64,000 nt of DNA from assembly GCF_021155775.2 (NCBI RefSeq), contig NC_060235.2, positions 5,277,521 through 5,341,520 on the forward strand. Direction: 5' to 3'. The notes under the pieces are model-generated. The model ran no database searches. It had not been told where the DNA came from and saw nothing but the letters and a program-made list of their open reading frames with translations. Below, piece by piece: positions 1 to 13,147 of the stretch; the stretch's first letter is position 1; every line of letters starts with the position of its first letter. The position numbers and the translations under genes were made by a program. The DNA is from Neodiprion pinetum. Taxonomy: Eukaryota; Arthropoda; Insecta; Hymenoptera; Diprionidae.

Positions 1-3000
1 GCTGCAAAACGTTAACTTTTCACTTGCGCATCCGAGTCGAGAAACTGTTGATCCGCAAGCTCGACACGCGCGAACCATTTTCATATTTTATTACATTTGT
101 TTCATTTTTTTATTTTTTTTTGTTTGTTTTATATCATACAGCCTAAAACGAAACCCGATTTTCGGAAGAGAGAAGAATTTTTTACTTCATATTTTTACCT
201 TCCTAATGGGAAACGTGGAAAAGAACCTGTTGGCGAAAATGGAAAAATTGATTCGGAACATCGGTAAAAGTTATACGAGCGTGAGTATCTGATGTGTGAA
301 AACAAACTTCTCTCGCCCGTATTAAAAAGAAAAAAGCGTATAAATCGTTCGTTAATAAAATCGGTGGATAAGTTGGGACAGTAATGAAAAATGGGCGTAC
401 AACAAGTCATCGTCATTGGGTTTTTACGTATGGAATTGACAACCATTCCCGAAACTCCGATTTCCATTAAATGGGACAGGCTGCTTTTCACAAACTGCAC
501 AAGTCACCCCGGGAAACATTTTCATACGCACCATGCGAAAATTTTACCAAGATTTACCGTTTCGATTCCTATTATCCCTCACAGCATCACTACCGGTTGA
601 TATTGATAGTGTCAATTTTTTTATTATCCTTCTCGAATAATGAGATTCAACATGTTCATTATTGAAATAATATTCTCTAGAATTTACTGAGGAAAATATC
701 ATTTCTACCTGGTGTCACTTTACCAAATAAATAATCACGACATTTAATATTCACCATACCAAGTTTCCGTATCATGCTGATAAATTCTAGCGTGGTAATA
801 TAAAACTTCGATATAACCATACGAACAATAACGATTTTGACCTCGTTTTCCCTGCTTCCGAACTAAAACGTGCCAAGCTTTAATACATTTATATCGTTTA
901 TTAACACAAACGGATTAGCAGTGTGCTTATAATTGCTTCTATGTTGGCAACTCAACGTTTCGTTACGTGTTCGTTGCGATAAGCGAATTACGAATCGAAT
1001 TTCGCCGAGCGGTAAGAAATCAATTAACAATATCGAAGAATTGAGCGTTATACACAGAACGATCGTAATTCGTATATTCATACGATAAGGCTAAGGTGGT
1101 TGCGCAGCTGCGCTTTACGTCACGAGGAATTAATTAGAAATTTCGTCTCGACTATTCTCCTGCAGACGGTGAACCGGCTGCTCCGAATTGCTGGACTTTA
1201 AATTGATCTAGTCGGCTTGACGACTTAGCAGGAAGCTGGGCTTCGCCGTCTGCAGCAGTGCGGAACCTTTTATTACGAACGATCCAACGAACTTGGTGAA
1301 TGCATAATCATACACGTGCCAACGTTGAGTTGACGTCCGAACGACTCAAAGCTTATCGGGTCGTTCGTAGCAAACTCTCTCTTTTTCTCTCTTTCTCTCT
1401 CCGGCGTTTGCTGTATCTGCAAATAACAGCCGTGTCCGGTTCCGGGCTTCAGGAAGTGCCTGCTGCGACAAGGGAACGAAGAGGAGGAGTTTTCTGATAC
1501 AAGATCAGCCGCCTCCCACGAAAGCTTCGCGCTTGTAATTCGCTGCCGATTTTCACGTACCGCGAAAAAATTATTCCAACCACCGACAACGATAGCCGGA
1601 CGAACGGATATGCCGACAACGCATGCATGCTCAACGTCATCAACGAACTCGAACCCCTCTGACCAAAAAGACTCTTTACGCGAGGCGAAGTATCGATTTT
1701 GCACTAATATTCGCGTGCTGCCTGACCGATAAAACCATGGTAACAAAGTCACGGAGCTTTTATAGCCGTTCATTTTTATTCTCCGTAACAAGAATAGTGA
1801 TTAAAATTTTCACCAAAACATTTTTTACTACCTGTATATAATATGGTTTCGAGGAATGCTTTGTGCTATTTCGAACGAACCGTCAAAATCTACGAGGTTT
1901 CTACTCTGTGCTGGCAAATAGAAACGTAACTAGGCTGAGAGAATCGGGAAAATATACCAAGACAGGGGTTAAAAAATAAAATGGTAATATTTCATTCCGA
2001 CAATCGTAACGCAACGAATTCGGTTCACGTTGTTTCTATAAATTTATGAAATTAAAGGAGTTGTATAAAATAACTATTAGATTTTTGTTTCTTTCTTTAT
2101 GTTTGAGTTATTTGTTAAATTTCTGTTAGTAAATATGACACAAATTATTGTAATTTTAACATTTAAATTGTCATATCAACATCTATCATTTTTTACCTTG
2201 TACTTTTCTTTCACTTAGAAATACATTAACAAATTGTTAAATCGACCCAAAAATTTTAGTAAATCTGCTGGGACATTTTGTTTTTTCTAACCGTTCCATG
2301 AACTTATTAGGTATAAGATTGTGCTTCTGATATTTTTCATTTCTAATGCTTGTTTGAATTCAATATTTCAACTGTATTCATAGTTACATCGACTGCATAG
2401 TCCCAGAATGTAAAATATCATATTTTGATGAATGGTAATCTTATTTCACACTGACTAGAATGCGTCAATCGAAGACCTCACTATTATATTGGAAAAAAAA
2501 TTTACGAAACACGGGAGGATTTATGAAAGGCTTCGGGAAAATATGTTTGATTTATTTATATTTTAACCCAGGTGACCCAACTTGCCTCCTTAAAAAATTA
2601 AATTTCCTAAATGCATTTAAATGCCTAATTACGCGCCTGATGGCAAGGTTGAAAAATTCGTAACAGCATCTTCGACATATTTAAATACAACTTTCACACT
2701 ATGCGTGAATACGAAGGCCGTTACGACGGGATAGGATCCCAAGCTCAAGGAGACCGAGGATCATCCCAACCGCATCGTCCTTTCACCGATCAAATCGTAC
2801 AAAGGTCGCAGCATCGGCCGGCTAGCCAGAATGCCGATCGGATGAGAAATATCGTTGTGGGAACGTCGAGCAAACGAACGGTAGGTAATAAGAGCGACGG
2901 CGAATGAGGGAAAAAGAGAGAGGTCGGAAGGTGGAGCGAGGGGGACGATGTCGAATACGGTGTTAGGAAATATTCGATACTCTGATAATGTGCCGCTCAT

Positions 3001-5430
3001 AGAACGCGGATCGCGACAAGGTCGTCGATTGGAGGATGCGAACCCGATGCCGTGTCTGGCTCACGAAATCGAAGGTCCAATGGATTCAAACCTGTTTCCT
3101 AATTGCATCGCGACGAAGCGAAACATCGGTTCTATTCTTTCGTTCTTACTTGTATTTACTTTATTTAATATTTATTCATCGCCTCAACTTTATCCCTGTG
3201 TTATTCGGGACACAAGAATTACCGATCAGATGAATATCGAGTCTTAATAAATCTCCTCTGCGGAGATTATTATTAATCCGTGATACCTACGTGTGTTGGA
3301 ACCGCCAGATTTTGACACGGGACGCAAATCACGAGCGAGGAAAGAATGAGGACAAGAATATTAGGAACTCGGAATCTTCTTTATGGATTTATCGGCGACG
3401 CACGGACTGAAGGTATAAATATTAGCAAAAGCCTTGACTCAAACTATATGATTATTGATACAAGTTTATTATAAAACAATCGCATTACGGGTAATTTTTT
3501 TTTTTTTTTTTTTTCAATAACAAAAATGTACTCTTTTAGTGCAGTTTTAATTGATAGCAGCAAATTTTTTTTCATTTTTCTCACTTTTTGTTCCACCATT
3601 TTGTCCATAAATTCTGTATAGCGATTAATTTTTTTCACAGCTTCTAAGGTGATGAAAAAATAAAAAATAGAAATAAAAAATAGAGGCCAAAAATTGTTCT
3701 ACGCAAAATTATTACTGACAAGTTGAAATGAGCACATAACTATATTTAATATCAACTGAGTTGTTAGGAATTCATTTAGTTAACAGTTTGTCTTTTTTTT
3801 TTTGTTTTTTATAGAACACGTTCACAAACGAAAAAACGATATTTCTGAATTGATTAATTATCATCAAGAACTGAAAATTCGTCATTTGAATTTGCGATTT
3901 TTGATTGTTTTCATTTTCACACTAGGGGAAAATGATGTCGATGATATTTAAAATCTCAAGTTTTGCTTTTTGCGATTCAGACTTGACATCAATTCGTTGC
4001 TTCATTAATTCGTGCACTGATTTTCGTCGAACTAACGATTATTCTGATACACGGAAGGATTAATCACATATAGAAGCGTACCAGGTGTAAAAATAAGCGA
4101 AAACAAGCGTGTTTCGCAAGCCTTACCCCAACGTTGGGATTTGGATTATCGGTTTTGTGCGAGCGACGCTTTGCAAAACCGTCAGTCTCACTTTTACGAT
4201 TGAATCCCGATACCCTCCAACCAGCTCTCGGCTCGGCCTGTGCAAAGACGAGGTTCCATCCAAGTCACCGAATTTATTCACCTCACGATTTTAACACCGG
4301 GCATGTTCCGTCAGACTGCTGTAGAAGAAGCCTGACTGAATCGTCGAGACTGCAGAATCACTCTATTATAGGAGGGAGAAGAAAATCCGCAACTCACCAT
4401 CGCGTTAACGCGAAGAACCTCTCTGAAGATAGATATAAGCTCGTATCCTCGCAGTTTCTATAAAAATTTATGAAAGAAGAATCAACGGTAGGAAACAAGA
4501 GAAAAAAGAAACTGGATTGAATTTGGCGAAATGAGATGAAATAAAAAAAAAAAACCAACTACCTACAATTTATGTTACCATCCGTGACGTGCGGATTTTT
4601 TCCAATTTTTTTCGCTATTATTATAGCCGAAGTTATGGAAGACACAATTCTCAGCGAATTAAATAATACCGACGTTGCGATAGAAAGGTCGCGATGATTT
4701 CGAGCGGCACGAGATGCGGGGTCAGCTTTTCGGACGTATACCGACAAAAGAAATGACAGAAAAGTAACAAAAAAAAAAAAAAACAGAGAAAAGATGAATA
4801 TCCTTGGAAAATGGTGAAATGGTTTTAAAACCTCGGGGACATAATACGCGGTTCAAATTATAACGACTCGAAGACTCTTGCGCATCCGATGAGACCAGAC
4901 TATGAACGAAAAAAAAAATGAAAAAACAAAGACGATCGGAACGACGAGGACTCGACACGCCTCAAGAGTTTGTAAGGATTTTCCACCGCCGATACCGGAC
5001 TTGGCTTCAAAGCTGAGCAGAAAAGGAAGAAAAATTGGCAAAAAAACTTCAAGAAGAAGAAAAAAAAAATTCACATCTATTTTTAAGCTTGCGCACACAG
5101 GCCAGATGAAGTCAGCGAATTCGAATATTCAGAAAGAGATAAAAGATTCAGATGTAACGTGAAGAATGGGAAGAAACACAACGGGGTCTGACATAAGGAT
5201 TAACGAACCTCTTTACAAATTTTTTATTCATTTCGTTCTCCGGTTGAAGTCTTGAAGAACGTAAGAAAGAAAGAAGACATTGTATTTAGACTGCAATAAA
5301 AATTGAAGTACCTTGGGGAAACAGAGTGCTTATTCATCGGGATTTCTTTCAATCAGGGTTGAAACCGAGGCTTTTCATTCTGACGAGTTGAATCGGAGCA
5401 TTGTTACCAATTTACTAATTCACACGAACA
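1..5430. other. AT-rich non-coding stretch
   Basis: No exon is supported here. There are several open frames, the longest being 172 codons on the - strand at 1273-1791. They overlap open frames on the other strand, run through a CT-rich tract near 1378-1400 and show no recognisable domain. T and A homopolymers occur near 110, 3490 and 4770. I read this as intergenic or intronic DNA. Confidence 0.6.
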
Positions 5431-5734
5431 ATGGCCGATGATTGTAGAATTTGGATAAATCATGTAAGTACTGTAAGGATTATGCGGTATGGATTTTTGA
5501 GGACTGTAATTCGGTGTTGATCTAACGTTATACCGTCCGATGTCAGCCCAACATTACATTACAATATTACAATTCCGAATCGGCGACAAAAATTGTTTGA
5601 CAATATTTTATACTATGCAGCACTAAAATAAATTCACCGATATTTCGAATAGTTATTCGCGTTACGTATACCCAGTAAACAAAAGAAAGCAAATTTATAC
5701 TTAGGTATCACGTCTCAAATCCACGATTACAAGG

Positions 5735-5905
5735 TAAATGTTAGAAAGGGTGAAATCATTCGTTTTGCCCCCTTTTTTTGATCTACTAATCGTCATAGAT
5801 AAAAAACATAAGAGCTTTCACGTGTCACGAAATTACTAAGGTTGCTGCGTCGACCGGCATTGTTGTAAAAAAAAGTCTTATTTTTGACTTACATCAAGGA
5901 ACATC
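5735..5905 (+). repeat. Dispersed repeat family B, copy 1
   Basis: This stretch resembles 40705-40860 in the same orientation. Shared blocks include GGGTGAAATCA, CCGTTTTG-like words, a conserved GATCTA followed by GTCAT and ATAGAT, and AAGGTTGCTGCGTC before a run of A. The two copies differ at many positions, so they are old. No coding potential is visible. A non-autonomous transposon fragment is the likeliest identity, but no termini were found. Confidence 0.6.
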
Positions 5906-6588
5906 ACGTATCGGTAATAAAGAAGTTTTCCCATCTTTTAATTTCTGCGTGTTTTTGTCGCTTCTCTTTCTCGCTCGACGAACCCGATTTCGTTACAGCG
6001 ATATCATAAGTGAGATACCGCGATAAGAATAATTACAAGAGTAGATCGAATAGTTTGAAAAATAAAAAGTTTTTTCGTGAAAATTAAATTTCTGTATCGC
6101 TTATTTAAATAATGATTAAAATAAAAAAAATCAATAGATGCTTTTCACTGTAAAACCTGACGTGACGTGACAACTTTATTTATAAACCTCATTTTACCTT
6201 TAAAATGAGAAATCATAATTACTTACTGTGATTCCAGTGAAAAAAAAATTGTAGTTAATTTGTTGCATAGCGTTGCGGCCTACAGCGGTGAATTCTTATC
6301 AGTTTTAAAACCACCAGTTTTCACAACGTTCGTTAAAAGTATGTATAAAATGAACTGACAATAGGTTCTGCTCTCGAGTAATAAGGTTTCATCGACGAAG
6401 CCTGCGAAGCCTGATTGTGCGTTTGTCGAATCGAGGCGTCTGCGTTTTGCAGAAGAACAGGTATAGCGAAAGAATATATAATGTTTTCACTCTGAGTGAA
6501 TCCATAAAACGTTTCACCATTTTTTCACGTATATCAGACACCGGCGTGTCCCTTGATCAAGATCAAAAAATTCTGCCTAAAGGCGAAA

Positions 6589-6606
6589 GAGAGAGAGAGA
6601 GAGAGA
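6589..6606. repeat. (GA)n microsatellite
   Basis: A short run of GA dinucleotides, visible directly. Confidence 0.9.
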
Positions 6607-6810
6607 TAACGGGTTCATTAGAAGTTCTGAGACACTAACAATACGATCAATTAAGAATTACGAAACAATATACAAAAGTAGTAAAAAAAGAAGATTAAAT
6701 GCATTAAAAATAAACAGATAAATATATAAAGGCAACAAGAAAAAAAAAAAAAAAACCAAGAATAGTTGTCAAATAAATGAAATATGAAGTAAACTAACAA
6801 AGAAGTTTTA

Positions 6811-6890
6811 ACCCAGGTCGATCTCTCCGATTTGATTTCTTTTGCAACATGTTGCAGTAGCGTGTGACTTTGAAAAGAAATAAATAGTCG
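6811..6890 (+). repeat. Fragment related to the 17.2-kb mariner-like MITE
   Basis: The start CCCAGGTCGATCTCTCCGAT, followed by TTGATTTCTTTTGCAA, matches the terminal part of the foldback element at 17159-17565. Only one end is visible. After about 60 bases the match is lost. I take it as a truncated relative of that element. Confidence 0.55.
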
Positions 6891-6914
6891 ATTTTTTTTA
6901 CTTTACTTTCTACT

Positions 6915-7240
6915 TTACTATACTTTCACGGCCCGTAAGTATGCGAATTTTCGAGTCTAAAAAATCAACACCAGGGTCTTTTTTCAGAGAATACAATGCC
7001 CTACGAGAATATACCTGGAAAAAAATTTCATCTCGAACGGTTCAAGAGTTATAGCATTTTTAATGAAAAAAAAAAAAAAACATTTTTTCCGCGTGTTGTT
7101 TAAATGCAAAATTTCAAACGTCCACCGACACCTTTTAAAAATTAGCTAAAAATTTTTCCCGACGGTAGAATTTTTTCCCTAGTTAATAGGTCCTTTTAAG
7201 ACCACAAATACGATATTTTAGTTTTCTTGGTTCACCCTGA
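6915..7240 (+). repeat. Dispersed repeat family A, copy 1
   Basis: This copy is similar to the reverse complement of 39974-40300, and its first 60 bases are also similar to 40618-40692. Shared landmarks in order are TTTCACGGC-CGTAA, GCGAATTT, AAAATCAAC, CAATGCCCT, GGTTCAA-AGTTA-AGCATTTTTAATG, GCTAAAAATTTTTCC, CCTTTTAAGACCACAAAT and a terminal TTCACCCTG. A terminal CAGGGTG word is common in hAT-like non-autonomous elements, but no target duplication was confirmed. Divergence between copies is considerable. Confidence 0.6.
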
Positions 7241-7634
7241 TGTATATATTACATACTTGTAACCAGTCGTGTAATATACGCGCAAAGAGAGCGTAATACG
7301 TGAGACAGGTTTCGAAGAAGAAACACTTCGCCGGCAAATCCCGTTGCAAATGGTGGGAAAGAGCAGAGATGGTTTTACGGACTGGGTGCCCCCGACCTTT
7401 TCGGCCTTCTTACGGGAGTCGCTCATCCCGTCGGCTAACTTCAGTCCGTACATCGTGTACGGATACCCGGGACATTGTGAGGAAGCTTTGAACGCGTTTC
7501 CGCCAGCGTTTGCATCCGTCTCGAGATTTACGCCAACGAATATCTCTTTGCCTCTTGATACCCTCTCCCTCTTTATCCTCTGTAGCTGGGACTCGAAACA
7601 TTGATAAGGGGTAAAACGCGGAGAGTGACCGTAC

Positions 7635-7658
7635 GAGAGAGAGAGAGAGAGAGAGAGA
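7635..7658. repeat. (GA)n microsatellite
   Basis: About twelve GA units in a row. It encodes the SLSLS stretch of a - strand open frame, which is one reason I do not trust that frame. Confidence 0.95.
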
Positions 7659-9762
7659 TTGAAGAATGCGGGAGAAAAAACTAAGACCACGAAGGAAAAT
7701 TGTCCGCGGGAAAAATACGTTAGACATTATCGATTATTTTTCGATTTGAATTGTGCGGTTCTTTCACTGCCATCAGAGTTTCAACCTGCGGCCGAAAAAT
7801 AAGCTCTCCGTTACTTAACTTTTCATTTTTAATACGGTCGGACCTACGCAAAAAGTTGCTGAACCCGAAGCGAGCTTTCAAAGAGGCGATGTGATGCTTA
7901 GAAAAGGTAGAAGGCAAGACTGAATTATGGGTTCTGTTTATCTTGAATGAAATTTTGCTTGAATTTTACTTCGTTTCTTTTTCTTCTTTTTTTTTCTATC
8001 TTCTTCTTTCTTCCTTAATGCTTTTTTCGCTTTTTCATTCTTTCACCGGGTAATTAGCGCGTTACCTCGTTACCTCGTCACTCCTCGTAATTAATAGGAC
8101 GTCTATTGCCCACATTATGCGGGAGTTTAAAATGAAATATGAAATATTGTCGGCGTAGGAAAAAAAAAAAAAAAAAAAAAAATCAGGAAACCTTTACGTT
8201 TCACATGATCGTGGCAGCTTTTTATTCCTATAAACGGTCTTTGCATGCTCTCGATTATGCGTCCGAAGTACAGTCCGAACGAAAGATTTTAAAACCAATA
8301 AAAAAAAATATAACAAATAACACTTTTGTGATGCGCTATTTGTTTTGACATCGAAAGTTCGAAATAATTTTTGAATAAACAATCAATGTGAAAATAATCG
8401 GTTTCGAAAGCAGTTTTCATTGCAATTGAATACATTTTCAAGATTAAGTCCTGCCAAGAAATCGGAACGAAAAAAGGAACTCGAGTCAAGATATTTCCTC
8501 GTCAAGATATCGCACGTCTACTTTGCAATAACAAGAAAGTGTGAAAATGGTCATTCAAAAGAGTGCTCCGAAGGAACCCTCCGGGGTGTATAGAAATTTT
8601 CATTTCTCTCTTAAGGACCCTCAATTTCATTGAAGAGAGCAGGGCGGCATCCGATGTTGGGCGCAGAGCGCGAAGGGAATTTCAGGAAAAAGCGTAAAGC
8701 ATCCGTTTTCAACACCGGCAATTAATCCCGCTTCTCTCGTCTAAGCCTTCTTAAGAAGGCAGAACTGAGCCGTACAAACACCTGCGGCCAAAGAATGGCG
8801 GGAATTAATCCTTGGCACCCTACAGCCCCTTTTTCGCTCTCATTTCGAGACCCGCAATCATGTCGGAGCGTGTGGATAATTCCAGAAACGTTTATCGCAG
8901 CTGCTCGAGTGCAAAGTGATCATCGCCTGTACTCGCACCCACACGCTGCGACACCGGACGCGAGGTGAGGACGGGAGGAGAGGTTGAAGGAAATGGTCGG
9001 AGGGGCGAGGGGTGGGAGAGAGGGATGGAGGGGAGGGGAGATGTGAGATTGAGACGCCGGAAGCGGAAACCGTTAATGGCAGAACGAGGAATGCTGTCGT
9101 GCGGATGCACAATGCCGCTGTGAATTTGCAACCGCGTCACTCCTCTCTTCCTCTCTCCCTCCCTGATTCTCCCTCTCTCTCTCGCGCTCTATTTAGTCTA
9201 GTATAGTCTAGTCTTAGTTATAAGTTGCTTGTAATTTTTTTTTTTTTTATAAGATTTTTACTTATCTCTATACAATCAATGTGTCAATGTGCTGTTATCG
9301 TTTAACCCCCAGAGTCATATAAATATCATCATTATCATCTCTCTCTCTCTCTTCTCGCTTTGTATTTATGCCTATATGCAAATCTGGCTCAACTGTCTCT
9401 TCATGAAATGTATGTTATTAATTGTATCTAGTGCCAGTATGACCTTTACTTCTATTTTTACTGTTCACCGACCACTTTATGTTATATTATATCTACATAT
9501 ATACGTACTTCTTTTTTCTTTTTTTTTTTGGTTTTTTTCACACAACTATGACAGCCAGGGCGTATCTATCTATTCATCTATCTCTATGTCTTTGTCTCTC
9601 GCTCTCTCGCTCTCTATCTCGCCCGCGAATTTTACCTTCTTTTAATTTCTTACTTTCATGCTATTTTTTTTTTTTTGCTTCTACTTTCCAATTTATATTT
9701 TTCTCTCCTCGGTATTTTTTTTTCTTCCGCTTCTTCTTCTTTGTTTTTCTTTTTCTAAAGAT

Positions 9763-9806
9763 CTCCTCCCCCGCCGCCGCCCCCTCCCCCCCCCCCCCCC
9801 CCCCCC
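9763..9806. repeat. C-rich tract ending in a poly-C run
   Basis: CCG units lead into an uninterrupted run of about 21 C at 9786-9806. The complementary strand is poly-G and could form a G-quadruplex. Such tracts are prone to length error in sequencing. Confidence 0.9.
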
Positions 9807-10169
9807 GCTCTGCAGCCGCACCATTAAGGAGGAGAGTAATTGCCGAGGATGAAAAACTCCGCTGTCATTTATACGCTGTCTGCTCTTCATTGTGCGATTT
9901 CCGCTCTTCTTTTTAACTTTTTCCTCTTCGCTTTTTGCAATTACATCACGCAACGTTACGGAGACGAAATACTTGTACACATTCTTTTCTATCAGGCATG
10001 TACCTTGTACATGAGGCATTCCACCGTAAATAGATCTGCGTCTGACTCTCATCATCGATAATTTTATTCATTTTCAATATGATGTGAAGTCTTGGTTTTT
10101 TTTTGTACCACAGGTTTGATTTCTAGTGCTCAAAAAACACACACAAAACTAATTTTCGAATGAATAAAC

Positions 10170-10172
<3 letters not shown>

Positions 10173-10210
<38 letters not shown>
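10173..10210. repeat. (AT)n microsatellite
   Basis: An almost pure run of AT dinucleotides of about 38 bases. Confidence 0.95.
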
Positions 10211-10212
<2 letters not shown>

Positions 10213-11591
10213 AATCATACTATATCAACCATCCGGTCGGTTGAAGCAGAAAAATATTAAATTTCTCGCAATCCAACGATATATAAGAACTCGATTCAAC
10301 GACGCACACTTGTTGTAATTTTTTTATTTTTCTCTCCTATTTCTTTCTCTTCTATTCTCACCTGTGTAAGCAAATTAACGTCACCTTGAGATGCATCGAT
10401 GTGTAATAAAACTGGCAATAAAATAGACACGTGGTAATTTTTCCGTGATGACAATTGTGCCGCAATAACTTTTTTCTCTACCTGTCATTAAATACAACAA
10501 TTCACCCTTATTTTCTATACAAATACATATATGGCGCATTCCACGCCAACTCGGTAAACGGTTGATTGTAACATTTTTTAATTTCACCAAGGATTTTTCC
10601 AACGTAAGTACGACCCTGAGAAGCTTCTAAAAAAATTACCAATTTTTGTAATCATGTCTTTACCCGATGATTTTTTTAAAACCATCTCAAAAATACCCAA
10701 ATTAACATTTGTGAAACAAGAAGAATATCATTTGGTCCCCGAAATGAAACATGTTCCACCAATTACGCTAATCGGTTCTTTCACTTTTCTTTTTTTATTC
10801 GTAGATGAAGAAAAAAAAAAAAAAAACCTGATCGTGTCCTGCTATTTTCGTTCTGATTATATAATTTGACATTTGCTAACCCGAGATAGAAGTCAACGTG
10901 GTTCGTATTATATTAAACTTAGTAAACAATATTCATCCCAGTTGAATATGCAAATAGATTCGACAAAATATATTCAATGTTGCAATAACCAGAAAATTTA
11001 GTACTCACGATTGTAATTATCACGAACAACTACTTTTATGACATTTTTTTTTTTTTTTTTACAATTCCAACAATATATAAACCGTTATTGTAACGATCAT
11101 ATACATTTTACTAGAATTTTCCAATAATCCTATAAATGAAATTTTTCTCACTGTGCTCTCGGATATTGGAATGAAAGTGAGAGAAAGAGGTAAAAGAGAA
11201 TGTTGAGAAAAAAAAAAACAGAAACATTTACGCAACAATTCGATCAAAGAATCATCAAATACATTATTGCATCTATTTGAAGTTTTTTATATATATCAAA
11301 TACCTCTGTAATGTTATTGTTACTAACGCTGTTGTAACGTCGTTTCTTTTCTCTTTTTACATGTCTCGACAAAAGTTCCCTATGGAATTTGTCGTACGAT
11401 TAAGAATAAACTTTCTTTTTCTCCCGGCGTCTTATTTTTCTTCAGTTCCTTCATTTTCTTCTATTCGGCACGTACTATTCCGCCTCTGTCTCTTGTTCTC
11501 AAGAAATTGTAAGCTCCCCCGCACATTGTACGACTTACTCCGAGAGTATATCTTGGCCTGGCGTCCCTGACGTTGGCCTTCATTATTAAAC

Positions 11592-11645
11592 GAAGCCTTG
11601 GAGCCTTCGGCTCGAGCCTCGAGCTTCAAGCTTCGAGGTTTGAGC
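11592..11645. repeat. Short CTTCGAG/CTCGAGC-rich internal repeat with hairpin potential
   Basis: Words such as GCCTTGGAGCCTTCGG, GCCTCGAGCTTC and AAGCTTCGAGG follow one another. The block CCTCGAGCTTCAAGCTTCGAGG is nearly self-complementary and could fold into a hairpin. It is GC-richer than its surroundings. Function is unknown. Confidence 0.5.
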
Positions 11646-12483
11646 TCCGCGCCTTCGTCCAAGACTCGCAAGAGAAGCCCCCGCGTTTTCTGCTAACGCG
11701 ATAAGGCACATTTTCGGAACGACGTCGCCGTCTCGTTATTATTGAAATAACGAAATACATTCACCATGCAGACACAAAGGTCTATAAGTACGTAGTATGT
11801 ACGTATAAGCGTGTACGCGCACACCAGCCAGCCTCTCCGAGTTCTTCTCATCGTACATAATACAACTTCTCAAGAGCGAAGCGTACATTTAAACTCGCAC
11901 GCTAGCTTCGCACGTGTGTATTATAACACCGTTGGGGCTGAATAAAAATTCTAACGTCTAGATACACAATATTCCTACAGGGGTATAATAGTAACGTACG
12001 TCTTGAGACGTTGTATTTCTAATGATTATTCAAAGTGGCTGAAAGCCCGAGAGAAAGAAGTACTGAAAAATAGATGTACGATGTATAATTACTACGCTCT
12101 AATGCTACGATTAGACACGTAAAATCTTCACAGTTTCAATAATTAACGAAAAGTGAAACACCTAAAGGAACAGATTTTAAAATCCTACACGTATACTTTT
12201 CTGAAATATGCATACAGATAATGAATTTGAAAATCTAAAAATAGTGGAGAATACTTTTCGGTTCGCGGGATAAAAGCTAGGATGTTCTCTATACGTGGAC
12301 TCGAAGCGTACATCTCAGTCGAAATTCTCTATAATTACAATACGGGTTCGCCAGTTCCCAATCAATAATCCGCATCCTCTCTTCACGTCTAACTCACATC
12401 TCCCACTCTGCAAAGATCTCGCGTTATTGTTTAAAAATCACAATATCACGCGTAAATTTGAAGCATAAAAAGAGTAAGTATAT

Positions 12484-12680
12484 AAAACCAGTTCTGTTGG
12501 TACAGATTCCTACACCGACATCGCTACCGACAGTGACATTGTTACCGACACTTAACCAAGTGCGGATCTCCCCACGGTCAAAACATAAAAGAAAAAGGTT
12601 TGTGTCTTGGCTAAGTGCCGGTAAAAATATCATTGTCGGTAACAATGTCGGTATAGGAAACTGTGACCAGAACCGTCTGA
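12484..12680. mobile_element. Foldback (hairpin) repeat, MITE-like
   Basis: The left arm carries AGTTCTG, TTCCTACACCGACATCG, ACATTGTTACCGACA and CTTAACCAAG. The right arm carries the reverse complements in reverse order (CTAAGTGCCGG, GTCGGTAACAATGTCGGT, ATAGGAAACTG, CCAGAACCG). Arms of about 75 bases thus fold around a short loop. The symmetry keeps both strands open and explains the 125- and 139-codon frames overlapping here. No clear target duplication was found. Confidence 0.6.
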
Positions 12681-13096
12681 CAATGAGCGTACGTAATAAA
12701 AATCTCTGTAGAGGAGAAGAACCCTTTTCCATTCGAAAATTCAAGAAGAAAAATTTTAAGGGCCAATCGCCAGGCAATCGATTGGGAAATGAGATGCACA
12801 TTGCACGGTTAGAAAAATGCGTGCCGAATAATCGGTATTCCGGTTCGACGGATCTCGTTGCTCTCGGTAGAAATTAGTTCGGTTCAATCGAGTGCAGTGC
12901 AGGCGAAGTTGCTCATGCACTCGGGGCTCGAGGCTGAAAGCTAGAAATTCCTCGAGCAATGTTCATCAATCATAGAGAATGGCCGGTGGACAATGCAACC
13001 GAATTATTTACCCAAAGATGCAGCGCTGCTCCGAGCGAAATGCACAATGCCGCATTGTGTCCCGTTCCGTTCCGCCTCTGCGCCGCTGCAGTATAG

Positions 13097-13133
<37 letters not shown>

Positions 13134-13147
13134 TCTTACTCTCTCTC
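13097..13147. repeat. (CT)n microsatellite
   Basis: A CT-dinucleotide tract with a few interruptions. Confidence 0.95.

Larger units (their letters stand above)
7241..12480. other. Non-coding stretch with low-complexity tracts
   Basis: No gene is supported. Two overlapping opposite-strand frames (7232-7690 on - and 7344-7604 on +) are each plausible as random open frames and cannot be told apart. The stretch holds a GA run (7635-7658), a GA/TC-rich band around 8930-9190, a pyrimidine-rich band at about 9320-9800 ending in a C run, and an AT run at 10173-10210. CT-rich tracts create serine/leucine-rich false frames. Confidence 0.55.

Noticed and set aside
1273..1791. 172-codon - strand frame as a gene
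   Set aside because: No domain, no paired splice sites, overlapping + strand frames, and part of it is CT-tract translation.
7232..7727. 152- and 105-codon - strand frames and the 86-codon + frame
   Set aside because: Three frames on both strands compete over the same bases, one includes a GA tract, and nothing recognisable is encoded.
12424..12877. Overlapping 125- and 139-codon frames
   Set aside because: They come from a foldback element whose palindromic arms keep both strands open. No domain is seen.
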